Of a DNA stretch of 64,000 bases, positions 1 to 10,300 are shown in pieces; within the stretch, counting starts at the first letter, position 1; each line of letters begins with the position of its first letter. Origin of the DNA: Bin55 sp965203735 (lineage in GTDB: Bacteria > Pseudomonadota > Gammaproteobacteria > Pseudomonadales > Azotimanducaceae). The stretch spans positions 1,426,001 to 1,490,000 of the forward strand of contig OZ241909.1 of the NCBI GenBank assembly GCA_965203735.1. Direction: 5' to 3'. A program made the position numbers and the translations under genes. A model generated the notes under the pieces. It did not search any database and was not told the origin of the DNA. It was given only the letters and a program-made list of their open reading frames with translations.

Positions 1-706
1 GTTCACGATTCAAGTGGCGGAAAACTTGCCTCTTCATCATCATGATGGAATTGGGTGCACAAGACTTCGCGAGATCGTTCAGGTATTGAACGGCATCCTG
101 TACGCATTCGCCTGACTCGCATAGTTTGTTGGCGTAGCCAATGCGAAACGCTTCCTCGCCTTCGAACTTGCGTGAGGTCCAAAACAGGTCTAAAGCGTTT
201 GCTGGCCCAATCAAACGCGGGAGCATCCAGCTGGTACCGTGTTCTGCAATCAAACCGCGCTGAGCAAATGAGGTTGTTAGCCTGGCGTTTCTATCGACGA
301 AGCGTAAGTCTGCAAATGTTGCATAGCTAAAACCAAGTCCAGCACATGCACCATTAATGGCAGCAATTAACGGTTTTCGTAACGCCAGAAAGTACGAAGG
401 GCTACCTGTGAAATTGGGATCGTTGTCCGGATTTCCTGGACTGGCGTTCAAATGTTCGTACGACGAACCTAGACGACGCCCAGCCTCAGACATTTTTCCA
501 AGTGCATTCATATCCACACCGGAGCAAAATCCCCGTCCTGCACCTGTTAGTACGGACCCTAGGATTTCCTCATTGCGTTCAGATTGATCCAACGCGTGCC
601 GGATTTCAGCTTGGGTCAGATCAGTGAGTGCATTCAGAGTTTCTGGGCGATTCATGGTTATGATGGCTGCAGCGCCGTCAACGTTGTATAGGATTTCCTT
701 GTACAT
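1..706 (-). CDS. Enoyl-CoA hydratase/isomerase (crotonase family), 3' end outside window
   Basis: The minus strand is open from an ATG at 706 to the left edge, giving 235 residues with no stop. Crotonase hallmarks are in order: the oxyanion-hole segment AGRGFCSGVDM (residues 56-66), NGACAGLG (118-125), and RGLIAEHGTSW with a candidate catalytic Glu at 155. A GGGAG Shine-Dalgarno lies 5 bases before the ATG. Crotonases hydrate or isomerise enoyl-CoA thioesters in the cytoplasm. Substrate cannot be inferred, but an acyl-CoA dehydrogenase lies about 1.1 kb away on the other strand, so a role in acyl-CoA breakdown is plausible. The usual family length is about 260-280 residues, so only a short C-terminal piece is missing. 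Confidence 0.9.
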   Translation of the reverse strand, partial: MYKEILYNVDGAAAIITMNRPETLNALTDLTQAEIRHALDQSERNEEILGSVLTGAGRGFCSGVDMNALGKMSEAGRRLGSSYEHLNASPGNPDNDPNFTGSPSYFLALRKPLIAAINGACAGLGFSYATFADLRFVDRNARLTTSFAQRGLIAEHGTSWMLPRLIGPANALDLFWTSRKFEGEEAFRIGYANKLCESGECVQDAVQYLNDLAKSCAPNSIMMMKRQVFRHLNRE

Positions 707-879
707 GTGGCTCCCAATTGAGGATTGCATCCGAAAATCATAACCTGTAGGGTTTTTGGGGGTATCGACACGGTCTAATGACTCAGGACTTTCTCGGCTA
801 TATGCCTACGTCCATGACGAACGGCACGAGATTGAGGCTGGCCAAGTACCAAGACAAGTGCCCTAACCATGAAATGTGA

Positions 880-1635
880 GTGAACGCAGTGACGCCTCTA
901 AGAAAGTGGATCATCATTTGCTTGGTTGTTGTTCTCTGCCTTTGGTTGCTGCTTGACAATCTAGCCATCGGCTCTAACTTTGGACGCTTCGTGTTGAGTC
1001 GCGAGTGGCAAAGTGCACCCCTCACCATCATCCGACTGGACAATCTCTATGACTATGTAGAGACAGAAGACTACCTAGAAGGTGTTCATACACCTCTAAG
1101 CAATCTTGTGGAGGGTCTTGGAGGTAGGGTTCCGAGGGTATCAGCTGTGAGATTTGAGGAGCTTTGCAACTCTAGCGCTCATTGGCAGCAAGTGTTTGTC
1201 TATGAGGTCGATCGAGGCAAAGACTTTTCGAAGTTAGCAACAAGCGTACGCTACAGAAACCTACAGTCTGCCAATGCGTCCATTCTTCGTGCTTCAGTGG
1301 AGATCGCAATCCGGGAAGAATGGAAATTAGATTACCAACGTTCATTTTTGATGCTGCTCATGGAGACACGATACGCTGATCAAGCAGAGGCCGTGGCATC
1401 GGTTATTGCCAGCGTTACTCAAAAGCACCAGAGATTAGAGGTCGTACTTGTAGAGAATTCTCTCACATTGACTGGAAAGAAAAACTTTGACCCCAACCTT
1501 GTCTTGGTCATTGCATTTGTTGATCTCAATGATCTTGTCGGCTGGTTGGAATCGATCACCACTCAGTCCGAGCTAGCTTTGTTGGACAGCGAGCTTGATC
1601 AAGTACAAGCGTTTCTATTGAACTCCCTGAACTAG
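880..1635 (+). CDS. Hypothetical membrane-anchored protein
   Basis: 251 residues from a GTG start; the ATG just upstream is followed directly by a stop. One N-terminal hydrophobic segment (about residues 9-27) should anchor it in the inner membrane. The rest is soluble and mixed alpha/beta. Two stretches (about 48-85 and 205-245) look weakly like two copies of a small ferredoxin-like fold of the DUF1330/NIPSNAP type, with a GGR turn at about 81-83, but that is only an impression. It is divergent from the hydratase and upstream of the acyl-CoA dehydrogenase, without clear coupling. Function unknown. Confidence 0.6.
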   Translation: MNAVTPLRKWIIICLVVVLCLWLLLDNLAIGSNFGRFVLSREWQSAPLTIIRLDNLYDYVETEDYLEGVHTPLSNLVEGLGGRVPRVSAVRFEELCNSSAHWQQVFVYEVDRGKDFSKLATSVRYRNLQSANASILRASVEIAIREEWKLDYQRSFLMLLMETRYADQAEAVASVIASVTQKHQRLEVVLVENSLTLTGKKNFDPNLVLVIAFVDLNDLVGWLESITTQSELALLDSELDQVQAFLLNSLN

Positions 1636-1676
1636 ACTGACCTGCTTATAGTTCATAGTTACAATTAGCTTTTGAT

Positions 1677-1699
1677 CGACAGATTTCGAAAATTTGTCG
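1677..1699 (+). terminator. Hairpin after the hypothetical gene
   Basis: Ten-base-pair stem (CGACAGATTT pairing with AAATTTGTCG, one G-T pair) with a 3-base loop. It lies 42 bases after the stop of the upstream gene and 99 bases before the acyl-CoA dehydrogenase. There is no U tract after it, so it could be a Rho-dependent pause or mRNA-stability hairpin rather than an intrinsic terminator. Confidence 0.35.
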
Positions 1700-1797
1700 T
1701 GCTCCCTACGGAGGCAATTGAATCGGCAGTGAGACCGTGTCCTCCAAGAACGCCAGGGGCTTGGGAGCTCATTTGATGCAGGGCGGGAGAAGCTCAA

Positions 1798-2943
1798 ATG
1801 CCAATGATTCTTACCGAAGATCAGAACATTCTCAAAGATACGGCAAAAGAATTTTGTAGCGAGAAAGCTCCTATATCCCAGTTGAGGAAACTAAGGGACG
1901 ACGAGAGTCCAACTGGATTCGACGACGAAACTTGGAAGGCGATGGTAGAACTCGGGTGGGCGGCAATTCCATTTCCTGAGAACTATGGTGGATTGGAGTT
2001 TGGATACAAGGGTCTTGGTGTTGTAACTGAGGAGACCGGGAGAACTCTTGCTGCCAGCCCGTTGTTCAGCACTGTGTGGGTTAGTGGAACTGCCATCGAC
2101 ATAGGCGGATCGGACGCCCAGAAATCGGAACTCTTGCCAAAGATCGCCAGCGGCGAAATTCTTATGGCTTTGGCTCTAGAAGAGTCCCACAAACATAACC
2201 CCTACGGTGTTTCGCTCGGTGCTTCTGGAGACTCCAATGGATATTTGCTCTCAGGAAAGAAGACTTTTGTGCTAGATGGACATGTAGCCGACAAGTTAGT
2301 CGTAGTTGCACGAACATCGGGCGAAGCTGGTGATCGCGACGGATTGACGCTATTTGTCGTGGATAGGGAGACCGAAGGAGTTTCCGTGACGCGAACCATC
2401 ATGGTCGATAGTCGAAATGCCGCAAATATCGAGTTTGAAAATGTATTGGTTAACAGTGACTGTGTACTTGGAGAGGTTGGTTGCGGGGCGGATGTACTGG
2501 ATCCCACATTGGACATCGCTCGTATCGGCATTTCGGCAGAGATGCTTGGCAGTGCTCAAGAGTGCTTTGACCGAACTATTCAGTACTTGAAGGAACGAGT
2601 GCAGTTTGGTGTGCCAATTGGTTCATTCCAAGCTCTAAAGCATCGCGCCGCAAATATGTTCTGCGAAGTGGAGCTCTCAAAGTCGGTGGTGCTCGAAGCT
2701 CTGACAGCACTGGACGAAAAGCGGGAGGCAAGCGACATTGCAGTCTTGGCTAGCCTAGCCAAGTCAAAGGTCGGCGAAATGTTTCACACAGTGTCTCGAG
2801 AAGGAATTCAGATGCACGGCGGAATTGGCATGACGGATGAGTTTGACATCGGATTCTTCCTAAAGCGCTCTGCAGTCACAGAACAGACCTTTGGAGATGT
2901 GAACTTCCACCGTAATCGCTATGGCGAACTTCAAGGGTACTAG
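1798..2943 (+). CDS. Acyl-CoA dehydrogenase
   Basis: 381 residues, normal for the FAD-dependent acyl-CoA dehydrogenase family, which makes the alpha-beta double bond and passes electrons to ETF. The N-terminal helical domain (MILTEDQNILKDTAKEFC), the central beta domain and the C-terminal helical domain with IQMHGGIGMTDEFDIG (residues about 334-349) are all present. The start has a GGGAGAAG Shine-Dalgarno. It belongs to the broad group often found beside CYP and enoyl-CoA hydratase genes in steroid, terpene or branched-acid catabolism, as here. Substrate unknown. Confidence 0.92.
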   Translation: MPMILTEDQNILKDTAKEFCSEKAPISQLRKLRDDESPTGFDDETWKAMVELGWAAIPFPENYGGLEFGYKGLGVVTEETGRTLAASPLFSTVWVSGTAIDIGGSDAQKSELLPKIASGEILMALALEESHKHNPYGVSLGASGDSNGYLLSGKKTFVLDGHVADKLVVVARTSGEAGDRDGLTLFVVDRETEGVSVTRTIMVDSRNAANIEFENVLVNSDCVLGEVGCGADVLDPTLDIARIGISAEMLGSAQECFDRTIQYLKERVQFGVPIGSFQALKHRAANMFCEVELSKSVVLEALTALDEKREASDIAVLASLAKSKVGEMFHTVSREGIQMHGGIGMTDEFDIGFFLKRSAVTEQTFGDVNFHRNRYGELQGY

Positions 2944-3071
2944 CCGCAAGTTTCATCTAAAGTTGAAAGTGTGACTTGCCGCTTGAAATTCTCTGTGCAA
3001 CGAGCATTGGTCTTGCCTGTCCAAGTAGACAGAGCTAACACGTCCATACAAACTAGAGGTATTTCGCCCCT

Positions 3072-4415
3072 ATGAGCGAGAGTCAACAGATCGACCGCAA
3101 CGTATCTATTAGCGAACGCTTTGCCATTACGAACGAAGAAATTCGTGCAAAGTATGCGATTGATCCCAGTCGAGATCCATCAGACATTCCCATTGAACAA
3201 CTAGATCCATCACATCCAAGCTTGTTCGAATCCGATACCGTCCACCCTTACTTCGCTCGCCTACGTAGGGAAGATCCCGTTCACTACGTGCATGACAGCA
3301 TGTATGGGCCGTTTTGGTGTGTCACAAAGTACCGTGACATTGTCGAGATGGAGAAGGCTTATGACACTTTCTCGTCTGAGCAGAGACACGGAGGAATTAC
3401 CATCGGCGGAAAGCCGTACGACACGGACCAACCGGACCCCACGTTCAACTTACCCATGTTCATCATGATGGATCCTCCGAAACATGGGCAGCAACGAAGC
3501 GTAGTTCAACCTCTGTTCTTGCAACGTTCACTACAGCACATGGAGCCGTTGATCCGCGAACGCGTGGCGGACATATTGGACTCAATTCCAGTAGGGAAGG
3601 AATTTGATTGGGTGCCAACGGTTTCGATTGACCTGACTGCTCGTATGCTGGCCACTCTGTTTGACATTCCCCAAGAAGATCGCATGAAGCTAATCCATTG
3701 GTCGGACACTGTCCAGAATGCTGCAAATCCATTGGTTTACACGTCTATGGAGGAAGCTTTTCAAGAGTTGTGGAAGTGTCACGAGTACTTTGGAGAGGTC
3801 TTTGAACGACGAAAGCGGGAGAGTGAACCGGGGAATGACTTGATCTCTTTGCTCGCTCACGGCGAAGCCACACGTGAAATGCCGCCTAACGAACTCTTGG
3901 GGAATATCCTACTTTTGATTGTCGGTGGCAACGATACAACGCGCAATTCCATTTCCGGAGGCGTGTTGTTCCTCAACCAATACCCTTCGGAATACGAGAA
4001 ACTACAGGACAATCCAAGCTTAGTACCCAGTATGATTTCAGAGATTGTTCGATTTCAATCACCAATTGCCCACATGGCACGAACGGCCTTACGTGATTGC
4101 GAGTTCGGAGGCAAATCTATTCGACAAGGGGACAGATTCGCCATGTGGTACATCTCCGGAAATCGAGACTCGGACGCTATTGAAGGAGCGGACACCTTTC
4201 GGATTGACCGCGAGAACGCTCGAAACCACTTGGCGTTTGGCTTCGGCATTCATCGATGTGTTGGCTACAGACTTGCCGAGATGCAGTTGAGAGTTCTATG
4301 GGAGGAAATCGAAAGACGATTTGAACGTGTGGAAGTAGTTGGAGATCCCGTCTACGTTTGGTCGAGCTTTTTGCACAGCATTAAGAGTCTACCGGTCAAA
4401 GTACACTCCAAGTAA
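3072..4415 (+). CDS. Cytochrome P450
   Basis: 447-residue soluble bacterial P450. The I-helix oxygen-activation segment GGNDTTRNS, the K-helix ExxR (EIVR) and the haem loop FGFGIHRCVG with thiolate Cys396 are intact, so it should be an active monooxygenase. The layout and the ESDTVHPYFARLRREDPVH region resemble the CYP124/125/142-like and linalool-hydroxylase group (recognition by eye). It follows the acyl-CoA dehydrogenase on the same strand after a 128-base gap. Electron partners (ferredoxin and reductase) are not in the window. Likely a hydroxylase feeding a lipid or terpenoid degradation route; the substrate is not determinable. Confidence 0.93.
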   Translation: MSESQQIDRNVSISERFAITNEEIRAKYAIDPSRDPSDIPIEQLDPSHPSLFESDTVHPYFARLRREDPVHYVHDSMYGPFWCVTKYRDIVEMEKAYDTFSSEQRHGGITIGGKPYDTDQPDPTFNLPMFIMMDPPKHGQQRSVVQPLFLQRSLQHMEPLIRERVADILDSIPVGKEFDWVPTVSIDLTARMLATLFDIPQEDRMKLIHWSDTVQNAANPLVYTSMEEAFQELWKCHEYFGEVFERRKRESEPGNDLISLLAHGEATREMPPNELLGNILLLIVGGNDTTRNSISGGVLFLNQYPSEYEKLQDNPSLVPSMISEIVRFQSPIAHMARTALRDCEFGGKSIRQGDRFAMWYISGNRDSDAIEGADTFRIDRENARNHLAFGFGIHRCVGYRLAEMQLRVLWEEIERRFERVEVVGDPVYVWSSFLHSIKSLPVKVHSK

Positions 4416-4479
4416 GAGTCTGCAAGACGACCTCGATCCAATCCCGCTAGCCAGTTTTTGGCGAACTGCAGCGATCGCA

Positions 4480-5061
4480 CTACGTCAATAAACGCGTGGC
4501 AAAAGGTTTTGTGTAATGAGTTAGCGTTGCTCGCTCCCGAAAGTTTGCGGCCGCTTGCGGAGGAGGTCTCCGTGAGATTTGCCATGAATTCAAACCGTCG
4601 TACCAGGTCACTAATAGCATGAGTCCGTTTTGCTTAGACCGGTCTACTTCGCAGAACAATGCTTGTGGTTCAGCCTGATATTCCTCGGCAACTTCGAAGT
4701 AGGTCCAGGCTTCTGCCGACAAGTCCGCGATCCTCTGGACATCCTTGTTAAGCACTCCAAAGAACCGGAACACATACAGGCCATCTCTCGTCACAGCGGA
4801 TTCAGTAGTCGGTCGCGCTGTTGGTTCAAGGTCAATTGAACGAACCGACTCGATGCTCTCGATTTCTCGAAGTCTTGCATCGACGGCGGACGTATTTCCA
4901 GTTGTCACTAGAAAGAACTCGTTAGACCCCAAACCAAACAAACCGAAAAATGCTCCCCAACGACGCGCTGGAGCGAGTAAAGAGTCGTTATCTTCAGATA
5001 GGTGGAGATAGGTCTCTCGAAATGCGGATTGGGTCTTGATGTATTGGAAAGTAAACGTCAT
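4480..5061 (-). CDS. Hypothetical protein, possible dimeric alpha-beta-barrel fold
   Basis: 193 residues, no signal peptide or membrane segment, start preceded by AGGACGAA. The sequence shows two similar halves (YIKTQSAFRETYLHL... and GLYVFRFFGVLNKDVQRI...), each beta-strand/helix rich, as in duplicated ferredoxin-like NIPSNAP/Dabb proteins. This resemblance is weak. It converges on the P450 gene (64-base gap) and lies downstream of the MORN-protein gene on the same strand. Function unknown. Confidence 0.6.
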   Translation of the reverse strand: MTFTFQYIKTQSAFRETYLHLSEDNDSLLAPARRWGAFFGLFGLGSNEFFLVTTGNTSAVDARLREIESIESVRSIDLEPTARPTTESAVTRDGLYVFRFFGVLNKDVQRIADLSAEAWTYFEVAEEYQAEPQALFCEVDRSKQNGLMLLVTWYDGLNSWQISRRPPPQAAANFRERATLTHYTKPFATRLLT

Positions 5062-5162
5062 TTCGTCCTAGGATGGGTGGCAATTGTCGAGCTAGTGCTA
5101 AGAATAATCGAACGCAGTAAAGTAGGTACTAGACCATCACCATCACCGACATAACTCTAGAC

Positions 5163-7118
5163 TTACGGAGTAACAAGCGCTCCTTGGTTGTACTCCTCCA
5201 CTCGCTTCTTGTCGCCAGAAGCAGTGAAATCGTAGACGACCCCATGCTTTCGTCCCCGTTCGTATGGGATTTCTCTTCTACTGTCGTCTGGTCGAAAGAC
5301 AACGATAGGACCTGCAATGTGGCGACCTCGCATTGGGATGTGCACCATGTAACCGTTTGTTTGAGTTTGTACTTCGATTCCGCTTTTTTTGCCTTTTACA
5401 TATGGTGTCTCCAGGCACAGACCGTTAGGCTCTGTGTCTGACAACGGTCCGTGCCACGTCACATACTTCCAAGTGTAGAGTCCCAACACTCCATCTGTCC
5501 ACCTAGGTACTTGTACTGCTTTCACATCATCGTCGGACCATTGAATGTTGTCGTACCAACAGCGAAAGCTTGTACCTCTCTGCAAGCCTCCTTCGTACCT
5601 TAAGCGGCTTCGATAGTCGCCGTCCATTGACGATTCAGTTACGTATCTGTAGGGCTTGAGGTCTCCGACAAAAAATTCCTCCTGTCGAAAGCCGTCTGCC
5701 GCAATTAGTACAGACTCCCCAACGTCTTGTCCGTGAAACTGTAGGCTACGCTGACGGCTTCGCTCGCGAAAGAAGAAATGGTATGGATCGACAACACCTT
5801 CCAGAACAAGTGTAATTGTTCCGTGGGCCTTGCCTTCGGAGTACGGTCTACACAAACGCCACAGGTAATCGGGCCGTATCCAAACTTCTACTCCGTGTTT
5901 GTGTCCATTGAGTTTGCGCGTGATGGTCCGTTCAACTTGGAGCATACTGTGATGATCTCGGGCGTATTTTGATTCCAAATTTATGAAGTCGGTGCCGCTT
6001 TGAGATAACAAACTCAAGACTTCGTAGCCGATTTTCATTCCCTCATCGTAGAGAGCTGTAAGGCGGCTTCCATCAGGCCAAGAGAAGACCGAGGTTTCAT
6101 GCTGCTGTCCATTCACCCAGGAAATGGTCTCACGTTCACCAGTAGCCCAACTAAAGACTGACTCTCCGTGGATCACTCCGTGATTCCAAGGGATTTCCTC
6201 GTGCTCACCGAAACTATTCTCCTTGACCTGTCGACCATGTTTATTGCCTTGGTCCCAAGGAATTTCATAGCTATCTGTTAACTGCACGGATTGTGAATTC
6301 AAAGCGGTTACTTTCGAGTAGGTCTGAGACCCATGTTTCAAGTCATTTGAGTACGGGATTTCTGCAGCGTCCCCGTTGTTGAATTCCGCTTTCCAAATTC
6401 CCGATTTTGCTCCACTCTTGTAGCTACCTTCGAGAGTGGTCACGTATTTTGGTGGGAGCATTGAACCGTTTTTGAATCTGTCCGGGACATCCGAGTCTTC
6501 GGCATTCAATCTGCACCCTTTGTGCGTCAGCCCAACACAAGGAACTGAAAGCAGCTGGAACTTCCAACGCCCCTGTTGTTTGCCTTTGCGCCATTTACCC
6601 TCTCCAATAACAATCCTCAGCTCAGATTTTGTAGTCCATTGCCATGTAGTCGTTCCTGACCCGGAGAGGCTTCCATTTGCGCACTTGGATTGACCCTCGA
6701 ATGAAATGGATGCGTTTCTAGCAGATGCAAGACTCCATTTTGTGTCTTCGGTACTTCTCTCGAGCACAAGCCAGCAGTCGTCGTCGCTTGTTGAGTTCAT
6801 GCATGTCGATTCGACAGCCTTGCTTTCTTGGTCTACTTCTGCCACGTGGAATCCCGCACTCACAATTCCAACGTACATCGGCATGGCTTCAGAAAGCTCT
6901 CGAAAGAGAATTCGACCCTCCCAAACACCTTTTCCATGCAATTGGCATGTGCTCTCGTGATTGGTACTTGAGCCGGTCCCGACTATGCGCTCACCATTGT
7001 TGTCCTCGACTGGGTTAGGTTCGGCGTAGCACTCTTGTGTAGCTACGAGAATCGCAAGCCAGACTAGTATTGCACTCGAGACAGCAAAAGCACGTCTCCT
7101 CACGAATCTCTGTTCCAT
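5163..7118 (-). CDS. Secreted MORN/YwqK-type repeat protein
   Basis: 651 residues with an N-terminal signal peptide (arginine-rich start, hydrophobic core about 14-27, likely cleavage after CYA). The body carries many copies of a short beta-hairpin repeat ending G-x-K-x-G or H-G (for example GSYKSGAKSGIWKAEF, SNDLKHGSQTYS, PWDQGNKHGRQVKE, RGRKHGVVYDF), as in MORN and YwqK-type proteins. In other proteins such repeats bind lipid head groups or act as structural beta-sheets. Here they are predicted to sit outside the inner membrane. It lies 183 bases downstream of the giant permease gene on the same strand, so the two may be co-expressed. No catalytic domain is recognisable. Confidence 0.8.
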   Translation of the reverse strand: MEQRFVRRRAFAVSSAILVWLAILVATQECYAEPNPVEDNNGERIVGTGSSTNHESTCQLHGKGVWEGRILFRELSEAMPMYVGIVSAGFHVAEVDQESKAVESTCMNSTSDDDCWLVLERSTEDTKWSLASARNASISFEGQSKCANGSLSGSGTTTWQWTTKSELRIVIGEGKWRKGKQQGRWKFQLLSVPCVGLTHKGCRLNAEDSDVPDRFKNGSMLPPKYVTTLEGSYKSGAKSGIWKAEFNNGDAAEIPYSNDLKHGSQTYSKVTALNSQSVQLTDSYEIPWDQGNKHGRQVKENSFGEHEEIPWNHGVIHGESVFSWATGERETISWVNGQQHETSVFSWPDGSRLTALYDEGMKIGYEVLSLLSQSGTDFINLESKYARDHHSMLQVERTITRKLNGHKHGVEVWIRPDYLWRLCRPYSEGKAHGTITLVLEGVVDPYHFFFRERSRQRSLQFHGQDVGESVLIAADGFRQEEFFVGDLKPYRYVTESSMDGDYRSRLRYEGGLQRGTSFRCWYDNIQWSDDDVKAVQVPRWTDGVLGLYTWKYVTWHGPLSDTEPNGLCLETPYVKGKKSGIEVQTQTNGYMVHIPMRGRHIAGPIVVFRPDDSRREIPYERGRKHGVVYDFTASGDKKRVEEYNQGALVTP

Positions 7119-7301
7119 GGCGGCTGGCGTTCACAATAGGAATGCGCCGCTCATGGTATTGGTCAATATTGCAGGAATGGATGAAGAAGTGTGGATTCTT
7201 AATTGAACCAAGGTAGCCGTCGTTCCAACCTGACTGACAAAGTTGTGAAGTTAGTTGAGACGGAGGATATTCCTCCACGGATGCACGCGTGACTTTATGA
7301 A

Positions 7302-10300
7302 TCAATCGTCCTCGATGGGGGTCCATTTGATGGCATCCGCAATCGCCATTCCATCACGTACGCCAATGACTGTTATTGCTGTATTGCGATCAGTAATCTC
7401 ATAAGTACCCAAGTTATTCCATCCCGACTCCGCTTCTGCAGCGTCCAATTCGACAACCGTTTCTTGCTCACCCACTGCCACGGCGATTTCATGCAAGCCA
7501 AGAGTTCGGGTACCGTAGCGAATTACATTTCCCTCTCGAATCACATAGCGATCGGTTGAGATATCTGGCACGTAATACTCCAATTTCCACATACCGTTTG
7601 ATGGAAGCTCAAGTGAGAAGCTCGCTTTGGGTTGATCGAATCCATCTAGACTTACCGCTGATGTCTTGTAATACTCACCGAAGCATCCATGGCAAAAGTC
7701 CCTTTGCCACTGGTGGTTGCTACCGGCCCTAAGGAACTCATCCATGCTCAAAGTTGAAGGTAGCCCATAATTCAAGGTAGGTTTAAATTTTTCAATGCCA
7801 AGAAAGTGGGTTACCCACCAGTTTGGTTTGTCGACGCGAGAGTAGTCTTCTCCGTTCAACACCGAGAAACCTGAATCCAAGTCATCAACAACGATTGAAT
7901 TAGAAATCTCTTCTTTCCACTCGACCTCCGAGATGTAAGGAAGAATGGCCGAGCTGTCAGCCAGCTCAATCTCACCGGTGGTTGGTACACGGATCCTAAT
8001 TTCTTCCCGATTGCGAGAGAGACGTGGACGCAGAGTCATACTAGCAAGGGGTGAGTCCGTTTGCAGCGCAATTCGAACGCTAGAGTTTCCTGGAAGAAGA
8101 ACTGGATCAGAGTGAGGTTCATCAAGATATGGATAACGCGAACCTGCTTCTTCGTAATAAACGTTTACAACACTAGGTGCGTTCGTTCCGTTTCGAAGAA
8201 CTAACGTCGTTTGGTAGAGTTGGGAGTCGTGCTTTACCAATTCCACGGTTGTGTCTGCCACAACGATTCCAGGTATGTCTGAAGTGTAGAGCCAACTTCC
8301 TAGTAGGGATTCAAGGTCGATTTCCGTCGCTATTGCAGATTCGAAGAATTCATCAGGAGAATAGGATCGCCCCCTAAAGCGATTGACCAGTTCATTCAGA
8401 AAGTGCCCAACCTCTTCTTCGCCATGAAAATCAAGAATTGACTGGCAAATTCCCAGGCTCTTTAGCATGAGAACTTGATGCGCTTCACTTGATTGAGACC
8501 TGAAGTCAAGATCGGCCAAAGGCGTGCTGAGTGCGTGCTCCCAGACAGCTGGATGATCGACATGGAAACTGCGCATAAAGTGGAAAAAGTGCTGTGCAAA
8601 GTATCCATCGGGTGCGGATTCCGTAGGCCGAGTAAAGTCGGTGTCTGGTGACAATAGGGCGTGGATGGAGAAGAAAACCTGGCTATCTGATATCAACTTA
8701 GTTGCAAGTTCATTGCTTACGAAATTCAGTGCAGTAGCACCTGCTCCAACAGGGGAAGTCTGATAGCCCACAAATTGCTTTGCAAGTCCTAGGAGCGGGC
8801 TGCCACCGTACAGGTCGTTTTGGAAATAATTCTTAAGTAATCCGAACAAGTACTGTTCCACCTCTTTTTCTGAGCCATCAAATCTTTCTGTTGCCGCGTC
8901 GACTGCTCTCTCAAACTCCGCTGTGGGGAATCCCGATTCGCGCATCATTTGAATTCCAGGTTGCGAGTAAACGCTATCCATTTGCCAACCTCCGCCGTAG
9001 ACCCTCATGGAGTCAGGTACTTCAACAAAGGAGAAATTGCTATAGGGATACTTCAGGCCATACTGCTTCAGGTCTTCAGAGAGTTCCTGAATCCAATTTC
9101 GTAGGGCTGGAGCAACTGAGTTCAGCGTGTGTAGATTCTTGGTGTGTTTTTCACTTAGCAGGAGCTCGAAATCGACACCAGCAGCACTGAATGCGCGACG
9201 CTCGAATCGGGAACCAATCAACGCAAACTCTGGAATTGGAGCTTGGGGGTTGAAACGGTAACGCGTTCTTCCTTTTTGTTTGATCTGCGTACGTGATCCT
9301 GGACCTGCTACAAGCCAATCCTCTGGTACAGAAACTTCAATGTCCAGATTGAAGTAATCCGTCGGTCTAGACTCCAAAGTGCCACGTCCGTACGCGGACC
9401 CGGATGTGGGAAACCAACTAACTCCTGGCATCATGGCGAAAAACTTGGAGTGGAAGATGTAAGGCTTTCTTCCTAGTTGAAGCAGGCGTCGTGACTCTGC
9501 GGGTAGCAGTGAGGACAGATCTAGCGAAGTATCCAAGTAGGAGAATCGGGGATTTGGCACTCCGCTTGCCACGAGATGCACTTCACTAGGCGTGTCTGAT
9601 GTGGTGTTTGCAGGAATTCTCAAAAGACCATCTTCGAACTCATAATTGGAAATTGGTTCGTCATTAACTGAAATGTGGTTTACTCGATAGCCCGGGTTTA
9701 GGGACAGTAGCCAGCGACCCTCTTCTGTCGCAATTGGGGCCAGTGTCAAAGTGAGATCCAGATTGACCATTTGGCCAGGTCGGACCTCGATAGTCCCTTT
9801 GACCGTATCGATATCGGTTACAGTGTGAAATGAGTGTCCACGGTGTACGGAAGCCCAACTTCCTAGCTCTTTCTGCTCCAAGACCTTGACTGTAGTCTGT
9901 CCGCTTACAGCTAATACGGCAACAGTCAATGTGCACGCCGCAAATGTGATCATTCGTTGTCGTGAGGGTTTGCCAGCTAAACGTATGTGCAGGCCTGTTG
10001 CAAGCAACAGAAATGAGAGAGAAATCAACATCACTAAGAGTCTGTTGAGTATGAGGTCCCCAGAGGCAAACTGTGTTGCGAGTTCGGACGGAACAATCGC
10101 TGCTCCGGTGTATGTAGAAAGACTGCTCATTAAGAACAACGGCATTGTGGCGTTGAAACGGTGGTAGAGCAAGAGCAAACCAAGGACCACAACCACCACG
10201 AGGATTCGAAATCGAAGAACAACACTTAGGAGGACCGTCAAGGATCCCCACAGGAATAAATTCGGAATGATGTCCCAAGTTAGGAATGCAAGCACACTCA

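Noticed and set aside
9664..10278. 204-codon minus-strand ORF inside the giant permease gene
   Set aside because: Out-of-frame shadow on the same strand; the permease frame has coherent membrane segments.
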